DNA of 64,000 bases from Achromobacter xylosoxidans. Lineage in GTDB: Bacteria > Pseudomonadota > Gammaproteobacteria > Burkholderiales > Burkholderiaceae_B. Under the pieces are notes generated by a model. It saw nothing but the letters and a program-made list of their open reading frames with translations, had not been told where the DNA came from and made no database searches. Location: NCBI RefSeq assembly GCF_014490035.1, contig NZ_CP061008.1, positions 1,302,001 through 1,366,000 on the forward strand, written 5' to 3'. Shown here piece after piece: positions 25,779 through 34,653 of the stretch. The translations under genes were made by a program, and so were the position numbers. How positions within the stretch are numbered: the first letter of the stretch is position 1; every line of letters starts with the position of its first letter.

Positions 25779-26760
25779 CGCGCCGTTGGCGTTGGGCCTG
25801 CTGGCAGCGGCCCTGATGCTGGCGGTGGTGGCCGCCACCGCCAACGGCGCGGTGGCGATCCCCCTGCGCGAGCTGCCGTCCCTGTTGTGGGGCGCGCCCA
25901 CGCCCGAGACTGCCTTGTGGCGCAATGTGCTGATCGACATCCGCTTGCCGCGCGTGCTGTTCGCGCTGGTGGCGGGCGCCGGCCTGGCGGTGGCCGGCGC
26001 GGCCATGCAGGCGCTGTTCCGCAATCCGCTGGCCGAGCCCGGCCTGATCGGCATATCGGCGGGCGGCGCGCTGGGGGCGGTGGCCGCCATCGTGCTGACG
26101 TCCGGCGGTTTCTGGGTCACCGCGCCTGCCGCCTTCGCCGGCAGCCTGCTGGCCACGCTCTGCGCCTACGCGGTGGGCCGGCGCGTGCCGGGTGTGGCGG
26201 GGCTGTTGCTGGCGGGCGTGGCCATCACGGCCATGGCGTTCAGCTTGATCGGCCTGTTCACCTTCGTCGCCACCGATGCGCAGCTGCGCGACCTGACGTT
26301 CTGGAACATGGGCAGCCTGGGCGGCGCGAACTGGAAGGTGTTGTCGTTCCTGGGGCCGTGGGTGCTGCTGGTGAGCCTGTGGCTGATGAGTCAGTGGCGC
26401 GTCATGAACGCGCTGCTGCTGGGCGAACGCGAAGCCCAGCACCTGGGCTACACGCTCAAGCGCGTGCGGGCCAGGCTGGTGCTGGCCAGTGCGCTCATCG
26501 TGGGACCGCTGGTCGCCGCCACGGGCACCATCGTCTTCGTCGGCCTGGTGGTGCCGCACCTGGTGCGCATGACGCTGGGCGCCAATCACCGCTGGCTGCT
26601 GCCCGCGACCGTCCTGGCCGGCGGTCTGGCGCTGATCCTCGCGGATTGGCTGGCGCGTACCGTGGTGGTGCCGGCCGAACTGCCCATCGGCCTGGTGACG
26701 GGCCTGGTGGGCGGGCCGTTCTTCTTGTGGCTGCTGGCGCGCGGACGGAGGATAGGATGA
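25762..26760 (+). CDS. bhuU: Haem ABC transporter permease
   Basis: FecCD-family inner-membrane permease of 332 residues. The ATG at 25762 has AGGAGG 6 bases upstream, preferred over a TTG two codons earlier. Conserved segments include D-I-R-L-P-R-V-L-F-A, AMQALFRNPLAEPGLIGIS and VFVGLVVPHLVRMTLG. It overlaps bhuT by 17 bases and bhuV by 4 bases. Two copies pair with two BhuV to move haem to the cytoplasm. Confidence 0.95.
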   Translation: MSWRVSAPLALGLLAAALMLAVVAATANGAVAIPLRELPSLLWGAPTPETALWRNVLIDIRLPRVLFALVAGAGLAVAGAAMQALFRNPLAEPGLIGISAGGALGAVAAIVLTSGGFWVTAPAAFAGSLLATLCAYAVGRRVPGVAGLLLAGVAITAMAFSLIGLFTFVATDAQLRDLTFWNMGSLGGANWKVLSFLGPWVLLVSLWLMSQWRVMNALLLGEREAQHLGYTLKRVRARLVLASALIVGPLVAATGTIVFVGLVVPHLVRMTLGANHRWLLPATVLAGGLALILADWLARTVVVPAELPIGLVTGLVGGPFFLWLLARGRRIG

Positions 26761-27545
26761 CGCTTTCCGCGCAAAACGTGACCGTGAACCGCGGCGCAGC
26801 GCGCATTCTCACCGATGTATCGCTGGATATCCGCCCCGGAGAAGTGGTGGGCTTGCTGGGGGCCAACGGCGCTGGCAAATCCACCCTGCTGGGCGCGTTG
26901 TCAGCGGAATTGGCTGCCGATGCGGGCCAGCTGAGTTTGGGCGAGACCCCGCTTGCCGCCATGCCGCACCGGCAACAGGCGCGCCGCCGCGCCGTGCTGC
27001 CGCAAAAGCCGGGGCTGAGCTTCGACCTGAGCGTGCGCGAGGTGGTCGCCATGGGCGCCTATCCGTTCCCGGAGTTGGCGCCATCCGTGGTGGACGCGCT
27101 GGTGACGCAAACGCTGGCAGAGGCCGACGCGGCGCATCTTGCCGGGCGGCGCTATCCCGAGCTGTCCGGCGGCGAACAGCAGCGTGTCCAGTTCGCCCGC
27201 GTATTGGTTCAATGCCATGCCGCGCGCGAACGCGACGAGCCGCGCTACCTGTTGCTGGACGAACCCACCGCCAGCCTGGACCCCAAGCATCAGGGCGACC
27301 TGCTGCGGCGCTCCTGGGAGCTGGCCCATGCCGGCAATACGGGCGTACTGGTGATCCTGCACGATATGAACCTGGCCGCGCGCTGGTGCGACCGCCTGCT
27401 GCTGCTCTGCGGCGGACGCGGCATCGCGCAGGGGACGCCGGCAGAGGTCCTGACGCCGGCCAATCTGTATCTGGCCTACGGCATCGACGCGCAGGTGATT
27501 GCGCATCCCCTGCAAGCCGGCCGCCTGCTGGTGCTGACGGCGTGA
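26757..27545 (+). CDS. bhuV: Haem ABC transporter ATPase
   Basis: ATPase of the haem importer, 262 residues, HmuV type. Motifs: Walker A GANGAGKSTL near residue 37, signature LSGGEQQR, Walker B YLLLDEPTASLD and switch LHDMN. The insert before Walker B (V-Q-C-H-A-A-R-E-R-D-E-P) is typical of HmuV proteins. It starts in an ATGA overlap with bhuU, and a terminator follows. Confidence 0.95.
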   Translation: MTLSAQNVTVNRGAARILTDVSLDIRPGEVVGLLGANGAGKSTLLGALSAELAADAGQLSLGETPLAAMPHRQQARRRAVLPQKPGLSFDLSVREVVAMGAYPFPELAPSVVDALVTQTLAEADAAHLAGRRYPELSGGEQQRVQFARVLVQCHAARERDEPRYLLLDEPTASLDPKHQGDLLRRSWELAHAGNTGVLVILHDMNLAARWCDRLLLLCGGRGIAQGTPAEVLTPANLYLAYGIDAQVIAHPLQAGRLLVLTA

Positions 27546-27569
27546 CTCGGGCTGCGGGGCCGGTAAAAT

Positions 27570-27596
27570 AGGCGATACCCCGGTATTCGCCTTTTT
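27570..27596 (+). terminator. Intrinsic terminator of the bhu operon
   Basis: AGGCGATACC (27570-27579) pairs with GGTATTCGCCT (27582-27592), with one bulged T, and runs into five T. It closes the haem operon 24 bases after bhuV and lies upstream of yajQ. Confidence 0.75.
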
Positions 27597-27624
27597 CAAC
27601 ATTTACCCAACAGGACCCCGTGTC

Positions 27625-28107
27625 ATGCCTACTTTTGACGTCGTCTCCGAAGTCGACAAACACGAACTCTCCAACGCCGTCGACCAGGCCAACCGCGAAC
27701 TGGCCACCCGCTTCGATTTCAAGGGCAGCGACGCCAGGTTCGAGCTCGACGAGTTTGTCGTAACGCAGGTCGCTTCCAGCGCCTTCCAGCTCAAGCAGAT
27801 GCTGGACATCCTGCGCGGCCGCTTGTCGGCCCGCGGCATCGACGTGCGCTGCCTGGACGTGGCCGATCCCCTCGAAAACCTGGGCGGCGCCCGCCAGAAG
27901 GTCACCATCAAGCAGGGCATCGAGCAGCCGGTGGCCAAGAAGCTCATCGCCGCCATCAAGAACGCCAAGCTCAAGGTGGAATCGCAGATCAACGGCGACA
28001 AGCTGCGCATCAGCGGCAAGAAGCGCGACGACCTGCAGACCGCCATCGCGCTGCTGAAGAAGACCGACGTCGACCTGCCGCTGCAGTTCGAAAACTTCCG
28101 CGACTGA
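27625..28107 (+). CDS. yajQ: YajQ-family nucleotide-binding protein
   Basis: Cytoplasmic protein of 160 residues, the standard YajQ length and nearly identical to family consensus at the start (M-P-T-F-D-V-V-S-E-V-D). ATRFDFKGSDA and Q-G-I-E-Q-P-V-A-K-K follow. Some YajQ proteins bind cyclic di-GMP and act with a LysR regulator; here a LysR gene lies 47 bases downstream, which could be functional or chance. It is separated from the bhu operon by a terminator. Confidence 0.95.
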   Translation: MPTFDVVSEVDKHELSNAVDQANRELATRFDFKGSDARFELDEFVVTQVASSAFQLKQMLDILRGRLSARGIDVRCLDVADPLENLGGARQKVTIKQGIEQPVAKKLIAAIKNAKLKVESQINGDKLRISGKKRDDLQTAIALLKKTDVDLPLQFENFRD

Positions 28108-28154
28108 TCCGCCCCGCGCCAGGGTGCCGCGCACCCTGCGGACCTGGAGGGGCC

Positions 28155-29060
28155 ATGGGACATTCCAACGAGTTGCAGCTGGTCGTCGAACTGGTGCGCG
28201 CCGGCGGCATGTCCGCCGCCGCCCGCGAGCTGGGCGTCACGCCGGCCGCGGTCAGCAAGCGGCTGGCCCAGATCGAGGCGCGGCTGGGCGTGCGGCTGGT
28301 CAACCGCAGCACGCGGCGCCTGAGCCTGACCGCGGAAGGCGAGGTCTACCTGGAAAACGCCCGCCGCATCCTGGGCGAGATCGAGGACCTGGACCAGCTG
28401 ATCGCCAGCCGCCAGGACAGCCCGCGCGGCCTGCTCAAGGTCAACGCGCCGCTGGGTTTCGGCCGCAGCTACATCGCGCCCGCGATTGCGGAATTCGCCC
28501 AGAAATATCCCGAGGTGTCGCTGCAATTACAGCTGACCGACAGCCCGGCCGACTTCGTGCAGGACGCCGTCGACGTGGCCGTGCGCTTCGGCGACCTGCC
28601 CGACACCCGCCTCATCGCCCGCAAGATCGCGCCCAACCGGCGCCTGGTCTGCGCGTCGCCGGGCTACCTGAAGAGCCACGGCATTCCCGCCACGCCGCAC
28701 GACCTGGCGCGGCACCAGTGCATCGTGCTGCGGCAGAATGAAGCCGCGTACGGCCTGTGGCGCTTCACCAAGGGACGCCGCAGCGAAACCGTGAAGGTGC
28801 GCGGCAACCTCAGCAGCAATGACGGCGAAGTGACGCTGACCTGGGGCCTGGCCGGCCTGGGCATCCTGCAGCGCGCCGAATGGGACCTGGCGCGCTATCT
28901 GCGCAGCGGCAGGCTGGTGCAGGTGCTGGAGGACTACGCCTTGCCGCAAGCCGACATCTACGCGGTCTTTCCGGAACGGCACCATCTGTCGGCCAAGGTG
29001 CGCATGTTCGTGGACTTCCTGGTGGCGTATTTCAGGAAGGGCGCGGAAGACCGGTGGTAA
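28155..29060 (+). CDS. LysR-family transcriptional regulator
   Basis: Regulator of 301 residues with the N-terminal helix-turn-helix AARELGVTPAAVSKRLAQIE and a CrgA-type effector domain (PRGLLKVNAPLGFGRSYIAP, then V-D-V-A-V-R-F-G-D-L-P-D-T-R-L-I-A). GGAGGGG lies 5 bases before the ATG. Its target is not clear: the nearest genes are yajQ upstream and the convergent Ada-AlkA gene. CrgA-type regulators often control a divergent oxidoreductase, but none is here. Confidence 0.9.
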   Translation: MGHSNELQLVVELVRAGGMSAAARELGVTPAAVSKRLAQIEARLGVRLVNRSTRRLSLTAEGEVYLENARRILGEIEDLDQLIASRQDSPRGLLKVNAPLGFGRSYIAPAIAEFAQKYPEVSLQLQLTDSPADFVQDAVDVAVRFGDLPDTRLIARKIAPNRRLVCASPGYLKSHGIPATPHDLARHQCIVLRQNEAAYGLWRFTKGRRSETVKVRGNLSSNDGEVTLTWGLAGLGILQRAEWDLARYLRSGRLVQVLEDYALPQADIYAVFPERHHLSAKVRMFVDFLVAYFRKGAEDRW

Positions 29061-29073
29061 GCCCGGCGTTCGC

Positions 29074-30519
29074 TCAGGCCGTCCACAGGTGCTGCGCCGC
29101 GTAGGCGCGCCAGGGCCGCCAGGTTTCGGCGCGGGCCAGCAATTGCGCGGGCGTATAGGTCCGCGCTTCCAGCCTTTCCAAGGCCCGGATCAGGCCGATG
29201 TCGGCGGACGGAAACGCGTCCGGCTCGCGCAACTGGCGCAGCGCGATGTATTGCGCCGTCCATTCGCCCACGCCCCGTATTGTGCGCAGCCGGCGGACCG
29301 CATCCTCCAGGCCGCCGGCGGCATCGAACAGATGCCTGTCCGCCACCGCCGCCGCGGCGACCGCCGACAAGGTTGCGGCGCGGCTGCGCGGCATGCCCAG
29401 CGAGGCCAGCTCGGCCGCCGCCACGGCTTCAGGCAAGGGGAATACATGCGTCAGCGCGCCTTCTGGACGCGCCATGGCCGCGCCGTGCGCGGCCACCAGT
29501 TTGCCGGCCAGGCGTATGGCCGCGGCCACCGTGATCTGCTGGCCCAGCACGGCGCGCATGGCCAGCTCGAAGCCGTCCCAGGCGCCGGGCACGCGCAGGC
29601 CGGGCCGCGCGCGGATCAGCTCGGTCATCACGGGATCGCTGGCGAACTGCGCGGCGATGGCGACCGGATCGCTGGCCAGGTCGAAGACGCGGCGCAGGCG
29701 CGCGATGATGGCCGGCAGCGCCTGCAGCCGGGGAAAGCGCACCGTGGCCTCGAGCGCATCGCCGCGGCCCGGGCGCACCGTCACCGTGCCTTGGCAGCCG
29801 TCCAGCAGGACGGTGCGCGCGTAGCTGTCGTCCGTGACCTGCTCGATGCCGGGAATCGCGCGCAGCCGCAGGAAGGCCAGCATGGCGTCCCAGTCATAGG
29901 GCGGGCGGTAGCGCAGCAGCAGCATGATCTCGCCTTCTTGCGCCGCCGACACTTCCGGCTTGCCGGAGCGCCGCAGGTCGCCTGGGGCGCGCGCGAACAG
30001 GTCGTGGAAGATCTCGTTGAAGCGGCGGATGCTGCCAAAGCCCGATGCGAAGGCGATCTCGGCCATCGGCAGCCGGGTCTCGTGGATCAGCTGCTTGGCC
30101 AGCAGCACGCGCCGCGTTTGTGCCACGGCCACGGGCGAGGCGCCCAGGTGCTGGCGGAACTGGCGCCGCAACTGGCGTTCGCCCACGCCCAGGCGCTGCG
30201 CCAGCACGTCCACGCCGTCCTCGTCCAGCGCGCCCAGTTCGATCAGCTGCAGCGCGCGGGCCACGCCATCGGGCAGCTCATGCCCCGGCCCGACCTCTGG
30301 CGCGGTTTCGGGCCGGCAGCGCAGGCAGGGGTGGTAGCCGGCCTCTTGCGCCGCTGCCGCGGTGGCATAGAACGTGACGTTCTTCGACAATGGGGTGCGC
30401 GCCGGACAGACCGGACGGCAATAGATGCGCGTGGTCTTCACGGCGGTGAAGAAGCGGCCGTCGTAACGGGAGTCGCGCACTTGGATGGCGCTGTAGCAGG
30501 CGTCGTGGTTCAGGTCCAT
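29074..30519 (-). CDS. Ada regulatory domain fused to AlkA DNA glycosylase
   Basis: Bifunctional alkylation-repair protein of 481 residues. Residues 1-80 form the Ada methyl-phosphotriester domain with the four zinc/acceptor cysteines at 34, 38, 65 and 68 (R-I-Y-C-R-P-V-C-P-A, then C-L-R-C-R-P). An AraC-type helix-turn-helix follows (about 85-185), then an AlkA-like domain with helix-hairpin-helix R-G-V-G-E-W-T-A-Q-Y and the catalytic Asp in F-P-S-A-D-I-G-L. It should sense alkyl damage, activate transcription and remove 3-methyladenine. It is divergent from ogt, with a strong dyad between. Confidence 0.94.
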   Translation of the reverse strand: MDLNHDACYSAIQVRDSRYDGRFFTAVKTTRIYCRPVCPARTPLSKNVTFYATAAAAQEAGYHPCLRCRPETAPEVGPGHELPDGVARALQLIELGALDEDGVDVLAQRLGVGERQLRRQFRQHLGASPVAVAQTRRVLLAKQLIHETRLPMAEIAFASGFGSIRRFNEIFHDLFARAPGDLRRSGKPEVSAAQEGEIMLLLRYRPPYDWDAMLAFLRLRAIPGIEQVTDDSYARTVLLDGCQGTVTVRPGRGDALEATVRFPRLQALPAIIARLRRVFDLASDPVAIAAQFASDPVMTELIRARPGLRVPGAWDGFELAMRAVLGQQITVAAAIRLAGKLVAAHGAAMARPEGALTHVFPLPEAVAAAELASLGMPRSRAATLSAVAAAAVADRHLFDAAGGLEDAVRRLRTIRGVGEWTAQYIALRQLREPDAFPSADIGLIRALERLEARTYTPAQLLARAETWRPWRAYAAQHLWTA

Positions 30520-30555
30520 GAGATCATGCTAACGCCGCGGCGAGCGTTGGATCTA

Positions 30556-30604
30556 GCGGTTTTCGGACAGTGTTGTGGATGCGGCATTCCTGTCCGAAAA
30601 CCGC
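30556..30604. promoter_or_regulatory. Perfect 15-base inverted repeat between ada-alkA and ogt
   Basis: GCGGTTTTCGGACAG (30556-30570) and CTGTCCGAAAACCGC (30590-30604) are perfectly inverted with a 19-base spacer. Centre-to-centre spacing of 34 bases is about three helical turns. The repeat lies 36 bases from the ada-alkA start and 62 from the ogt start, placed to control both. It is not a terminator, as the genes diverge. Confidence 0.7.
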
Positions 30605-30666
30605 CAGCGCAGAGCCCGCGTCAACGCCTATAGTGCTACGGTCGATCACCTACGCTGGAGTCCGCC

Positions 30667-31215
30667 ATGCCCGTCCAAACCCAGGCTTTCTTTCTTGAGC
30701 GCGTTCCCACGCCCATCGGCCTGATGCTGGTCCTGAGCGACGAGCAGCGGCGCCTGCGGGCGGTCGATTGGGAAGACTACGAAGCGCGCATGCACCTGCT
30801 GTTGCGCAGGCAGTACCGCAAGCAGCAGGTCGAATTGCGCGATGCGGTCCAGGCGTCGCCCGCGCGGCGCGCGCTGCTGGACTACTTCGACGGCGACGTG
30901 CGCGCCATCGACGCGCTGGACGTGGCCACCGGCGGCACCGATTTCCAGCGCGCGGTGTGGCGGGCATTGCGGGAAGTATCGGGCGGCCAGTCGATCAGCT
31001 ACGGCGCGCTGGCGCACCGCATCGCGCGTCCCGCCGCCGTGCGCGCGGTGGGCGCGGCCAACGGGGCGAATCCCATCGGCATCGTCGTGCCTTGCCACCG
31101 CATCGTGGGCGCGGACGCTGCCCTGACCGGTTACGGCGGCGGTTTGCACCGCAAGCGCTGGCTGCTGGATCACGAGCAGAGATGGCTTGAAAATTCTTGT
31201 GACAGGGTTGAATAG
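30667..31215 (+). CDS. ogt: Methylated-DNA-protein cysteine methyltransferase
   Basis: Suicide DNA repair protein of 182 residues that removes methyl groups from O6-methylguanine (EC 2.1.1.63). The acceptor Cys is in I-V-V-P-C-H-R-I-V-G, preceded by G-A-A-N-G-A-N-P, the Arg-finger region V-S-G-G-Q-S-I-S-Y-G-A-L-A, and followed by TGYGGGLHRKRWLLDHE. It is divergent from the Ada-AlkA gene and shares a 147-base regulatory region, so both arms of alkylation repair are probably induced together. Confidence 0.95.
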   Translation: MPVQTQAFFLERVPTPIGLMLVLSDEQRRLRAVDWEDYEARMHLLLRRQYRKQQVELRDAVQASPARRALLDYFDGDVRAIDALDVATGGTDFQRAVWRALREVSGGQSISYGALAHRIARPAAVRAVGAANGANPIGIVVPCHRIVGADAALTGYGGGLHRKRWLLDHEQRWLENSCDRVE

Positions 31216-31288
31216 ATTTGTAGCGTGTTAAGCATCTGGAGGGCATATCATGCGTCCCCTTCAGAGCAACCCGCAACAGGAATCAAAG

Positions 31289-32254
31289 ATGTTTATGCCG
31301 CGCCCCTTGCGCATGTTCGCAGTTCTGGCCGTCACGCTGGCGCTCGCCGCGTGCGGCGACGACAGCGCCAAGAAGGAAGCGAAAGCGTCCGAGCCGACTA
31401 CCGCTCAGTCCGAGATCATCAAGTACAACCAGTACGTCGACACCGCCAACAGCATTTCCACGACCTTCGAGCAGGCGCTGGAACGCTACGAGGCCTACGC
31501 CGTCCCGGCGCTGAAGGAAGGCAAGCCGCTCAAGGATTTCGTCATCAGCAACGACTCGACGATCCAGCGCACCAAGGAGAAGCTCGATCGCGCGCTGGCT
31601 ATGTCGACGCCTATTGCCGAGATCGACGCGCCCGCCAAGGCGTTCTCGGATGCGTTGGGCAAGCTGGCGCCGCTGAGCCATGAACTGCAGAACTATGCTG
31701 CAGCCAAGACCTTCCTGTCCGACAACGGCGCGCTGGCGCGCGAGAAGAGCCCGGCCTACGTCGCGGCGCTGACCGAAGTCGTGAAGGCGGAAAACGGCTT
31801 CTACCGCGGCATCTCCATCAAGGACACGGCCAACACCAAGGAAGCCTTTGAAAAGGCCAAGAAGGACACGGTCGCCTATTACCGCGCCGGCATGGTCTAT
31901 TACGGCAAGGCTACGATGGACAAGGCGTCGGGCGTGTTCGAGGGCAAGGGCCTGGGCGCCGACCAGGAGGCCTTCAAGCAGGAGCTGGACAAGATGAACG
32001 AAATGGCGCTGGGCTTCGACAAGAAGACGCGCGAGGCCGATGCCAAGGGCTGCACCGGCATGATGATGAACGTCAACGGCTTCCTGGCCTCCGGCCGCAA
32101 GATCCTGGAGCACACCAACAATGGCCGCTACAAGGAAGACGCGGCGCGCACCGGTGCGTTCAAGATGATGCGTCCCACCATCGAGGACGACGCCAACAGT
32201 CTGCGCCAGAATTTCAACAACCTGATCTCCGACCTGAACATCGGCCGCTGCTGA
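31289..32254 (+). CDS. DUF3829-family lipoprotein
   Basis: Lipoprotein of 321 residues with the lipobox L-A-A-C-G near residue 24 and an acid/lysine-rich linker after it (D-D-S-A-K-K-E-A-K-A). The rest is mostly helical, rich in Lys, Ala and Glu, with I-I-K-Y-N-Q-Y-V-D-T-A-N-S at its start, as in YiiG/DUF3829 proteins. Function is unknown. The ATG at 31289 has an AGG 8 bases upstream and starts directly with the signal peptide. It stands alone and ends at a strong terminator. Confidence 0.85.
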   Translation: MFMPRPLRMFAVLAVTLALAACGDDSAKKEAKASEPTTAQSEIIKYNQYVDTANSISTTFEQALERYEAYAVPALKEGKPLKDFVISNDSTIQRTKEKLDRALAMSTPIAEIDAPAKAFSDALGKLAPLSHELQNYAAAKTFLSDNGALAREKSPAYVAALTEVVKAENGFYRGISIKDTANTKEAFEKAKKDTVAYYRAGMVYYGKATMDKASGVFEGKGLGADQEAFKQELDKMNEMALGFDKKTREADAKGCTGMMMNVNGFLASGRKILEHTNNGRYKEDAARTGAFKMMRPTIEDDANSLRQNFNNLISDLNIGRC

Positions 32255-32292
32255 TTGCTGCATGCCTGCGGCCGGTCATGGCCGCCACCTGG

Positions 32293-32322
32293 AACAGCGC
32301 CACATGCGGGCGCTGTTTTTTT
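32293..32322 (+). terminator. Intrinsic terminator after the lipoprotein gene
   Basis: AACAGCGCC (32293-32301) and GGCGCTGTT (32309-32317) form a perfect 9-base stem with a 7-base loop, followed by seven T from 32316. It is the most canonical terminator in the window. Confidence 0.85.
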
Positions 32323-32456
32323 GCGCGTTGGCTTTTCCCGCCCGCGCGCCACCTTCAACTCCAGGTAAAAGATGTTTTGAATTCCATTGCGCCCGCCGCT
32401 CGCGGGCGTCAGTACAGTGCCGACAGCATCCCACCAGCAAGGAGCCCAGTCGGCAT

Positions 32457-33542
32457 ATGAAGACCTATCGCATCGCAACCATCCCCGGCGACGGCATCGG
32501 CAAGGAAGTGATTCCGGCCGGACAGCGCATCATGCAGGAACTGGCCCGGGACGGCGGCCTGAGCTTCGAGTTCGAGGATTTCGACTGGGGCGGCGACTAT
32601 TACCGCAAGCACGGCGTGATGATGCCGGCCGACGGCCTGGACGCGCTGCGCGGCAAGGACGCCATCCTGTTCGGTTCGGCCGGCGATCCGCACATTCCCG
32701 ACCACATCACTCTGTGGGGCTTGCGGCTGAAGATCTGCCAGGGCTTCGACCAGTACGCCAATGTGCGCCCGACGCGCATCCTGCCCGGCATCGATGCGCC
32801 GCTCAAGCGCTGCGCGCCGGGCCAGCTGGACTGGGTCATCGTGCGCGAGAACTCCGAGGGCGAATATTCCGGCGTGGGCGGCCGGGTGCACCAGGGCCAT
32901 CCGCTGGAAGCCGCGACCGACGTGTCCATCATGACCCGCGCGGGCGTCGAACGCATCCTGCGCTTCGCCTTCAAGCTGGCGCAATCCCGTCCGCGCAAGC
33001 TGCTGACGGTGGTCACCAAGTCCAACGCGCAGCGCCACGCCATGGTCATGTGGGACGAGATCGCCCTGGAGGTGAGCCGCGAGTTTCCGGACGTGGCCTG
33101 GGACAAGGAACTGGTCGACGCGGCCACCGCCCGCATGGTGAACCGCCCGGCATCGCTGGATACCATCGTCGCCACCAATCTGCACGCCGACATCCTGAGC
33201 GACCTGGCGGCGGCGCTGGCCGGCAGCCTGGGCATCGCGCCCACCGGCAACATCGATCCGGAACGCCGCTATCCCTCCATGTTCGAACCCATCCACGGGT
33301 CGGCCTTCGACATCATGGGCAAGGGCCTGGCGAACCCGGTCGGCACTTTCTGGTCCGTGGTCATGCTGCTGGAGCACCTGGGCGAGACGCAGGCCGCGGC
33401 GCGGCTGATGCAGGCGATCGAAAGCGTGACCGCCGATCCCTCTCTGCATACGGGCGACCTGGGCGGAACCGCCACCACGGAGCAGGTCACGGCAGCCGTG
33501 TGCGCGAAGCTGGCGGCTGCGGGCAGGGCCAAGGCCGCATAG
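32457..33542 (+). CDS. Tartrate dehydrogenase/decarboxylase-like enzyme
   Basis: NAD-dependent beta-decarboxylating dehydrogenase of 361 residues, nearest to TtuC/YeaU tartrate dehydrogenase (D-malate dehydrogenase group). It shows I-P-G-D-G-I-G-K-E-V at the start, R-P-T-R-I-L-P-G and V-I-V-R-E-N-S-E-G-E-Y-S-G in the substrate loop, T-K-S-N-A-Q-R-H-A-M, and the nucleotide-site F-E-P-I-H-G-S-A. D-malate or tartrate are the likely substrates. AAGGAG lies 12 bases before the ATG, longer than usual. A Bug-type receptor follows and probably serves the same acid. Confidence 0.88.
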   Translation: MKTYRIATIPGDGIGKEVIPAGQRIMQELARDGGLSFEFEDFDWGGDYYRKHGVMMPADGLDALRGKDAILFGSAGDPHIPDHITLWGLRLKICQGFDQYANVRPTRILPGIDAPLKRCAPGQLDWVIVRENSEGEYSGVGGRVHQGHPLEAATDVSIMTRAGVERILRFAFKLAQSRPRKLLTVVTKSNAQRHAMVMWDEIALEVSREFPDVAWDKELVDAATARMVNRPASLDTIVATNLHADILSDLAAALAGSLGIAPTGNIDPERRYPSMFEPIHGSAFDIMGKGLANPVGTFWSVVMLLEHLGETQAAARLMQAIESVTADPSLHTGDLGGTATTEQVTAAVCAKLAAAGRAKAA

Positions 33543-33546
33543 GCGT

Positions 33547-33579
33547 AGCAGACCCGAAGCAGACCTGAAGCGGGACCGG
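33547..33579 (+). repeat. Three imperfect 11-base tandem repeats
   Basis: AGCAGACCCGA, AGCAGACCTGA and AGCGGGACCGG follow each other directly after the dehydrogenase stop, in the 108-base gap before the Bug gene. The first two differ at one base; the third is more diverged. No role is evident. Confidence 0.4.
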
Positions 33580-33650
33580 GGCGCGAGACCCCAGGCCCGC
33601 CGCGGGATCCACGACAACAAGCGAATTCCATTCGTACCGAGGAGACAAGC

Positions 33651-34631
33651 ATGCACAAGAGAACGATACCCGCGCGCGTCCTGGCGCTGGCCTGCCTGGC
33701 GGGCCTGACCATCGCCGGCGGCGCGCAGGCGCAGGGCTATCCGGCCCGGCCGGTGAACCTGGTGGTGCCGTTTCCGGCCGGCGGCACCACCGACGTGCTG
33801 GCGCGCGCGCTGGGCCAGGAGCTCGCCAAGAGCCTGGGCCAGCCCGTGGTGGTGGAGAACAAGCCGGGCGCGGGTTCGACCCTGGGCGCGGATTACGTGG
33901 CCAAGGCTGCGCCCGACGGCTATACGCTGCTGATGGGCGCCGTGCACCACACCATCGCCACCAGCGTCTACAAGAGCCTGCATTACGACTTCCAGAAGGA
34001 TTTCGCGCCGGTGACTACCGTGGCCCTGGTGCCCAACGTGCTGGTGGTCAATCCCAAGCTGCCGGCGCAGGACGTGAAGTCGCTGCTGAAACTGGCGCAA
34101 GGCCAGCCGGGCAAGCTGACCTATGGCTCGAACGGCATGGGTACGGGACAACACCTGATCGGCGCGCAGTTCGAAAAGGAAGGGCATGTGCAGTTGCTGC
34201 ATGTGCCTTACAAGGGTAGCGGCCCGCTGACGACCGACCTGCTGGGCGGCCAGATCGACATGTCCTTCGACACCGTGACGCCGGTGCTGGCGCACATCCA
34301 GAGCGGCAAGCTGCGCGCGCTGGCGGTCACCACCAATCAGCGTTCGGCCGCGCTGCCCGATGTGCCGACCATGGAGGAAGCCGGCCTCAAACCCTTCAAC
34401 ATGGGGACCTGGTTCGGCGTGCTGGCGCCGGCGGCCACGCCGGCGGACGTGGTCGGGCGCCTGAATGCCGAGATGGTCAAGATCATCCGTTCGCCCGACT
34501 TCTCGCGGCGGATGGCGGAAATAGGCGCGGTGCCTATCGGTGATACGCCTGCCGAGATGAAGGCCCGCATCGGCACGGATACCGAGAACTACGCCAAGCT
34601 GGTCAAGGACGCCAAGGTCGCGATCAACTGA
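33651..34631 (+). CDS. Bug-family (TctC) periplasmic substrate-binding protein
   Basis: Secreted carboxylate receptor of 326 residues with a signal peptide ending A-Q-A near residue 24. The mature start is Q-G-Y-P-A-R-P-V-N-L-V-V-P-F-P-A-G-G-T, the Bug hallmark, followed by V-E-N-K-P-G-A-G-S-T-L-G-A and H-V-P-Y-K-G-S-G-P. GAGGAG precedes the ATG. It follows the tartrate-dehydrogenase-like gene on the same strand, so tartrate or malate is a reasonable guess. No TctAB partner is adjacent. Confidence 0.9.
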   Translation: MHKRTIPARVLALACLAGLTIAGGAQAQGYPARPVNLVVPFPAGGTTDVLARALGQELAKSLGQPVVVENKPGAGSTLGADYVAKAAPDGYTLLMGAVHHTIATSVYKSLHYDFQKDFAPVTTVALVPNVLVVNPKLPAQDVKSLLKLAQGQPGKLTYGSNGMGTGQHLIGAQFEKEGHVQLLHVPYKGSGPLTTDLLGGQIDMSFDTVTPVLAHIQSGKLRALAVTTNQRSAALPDVPTMEEAGLKPFNMGTWFGVLAPAATPADVVGRLNAEMVKIIRSPDFSRRMAEIGAVPIGDTPAEMKARIGTDTENYAKLVKDAKVAIN

Positions 34632-34637
34632 GCGCGG

Positions 34638-34653
34638 CGCGCCTTCAGGCGCG
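34638..34653. terminator. Small convergent hairpin
   Basis: CGCGCC and GGCGCG around TTCA, lying between the Bug gene and the convergent PAP2 gene and including the latter's stop codon. Weak evidence for termination in both directions. Confidence 0.35.

Noticed and set aside
30556..30604. Reading the 15-base inverted repeat as a terminator
   Set aside because: The flanking genes diverge, so no transcript ends here; there is no T run and the spacer is 19 bases.
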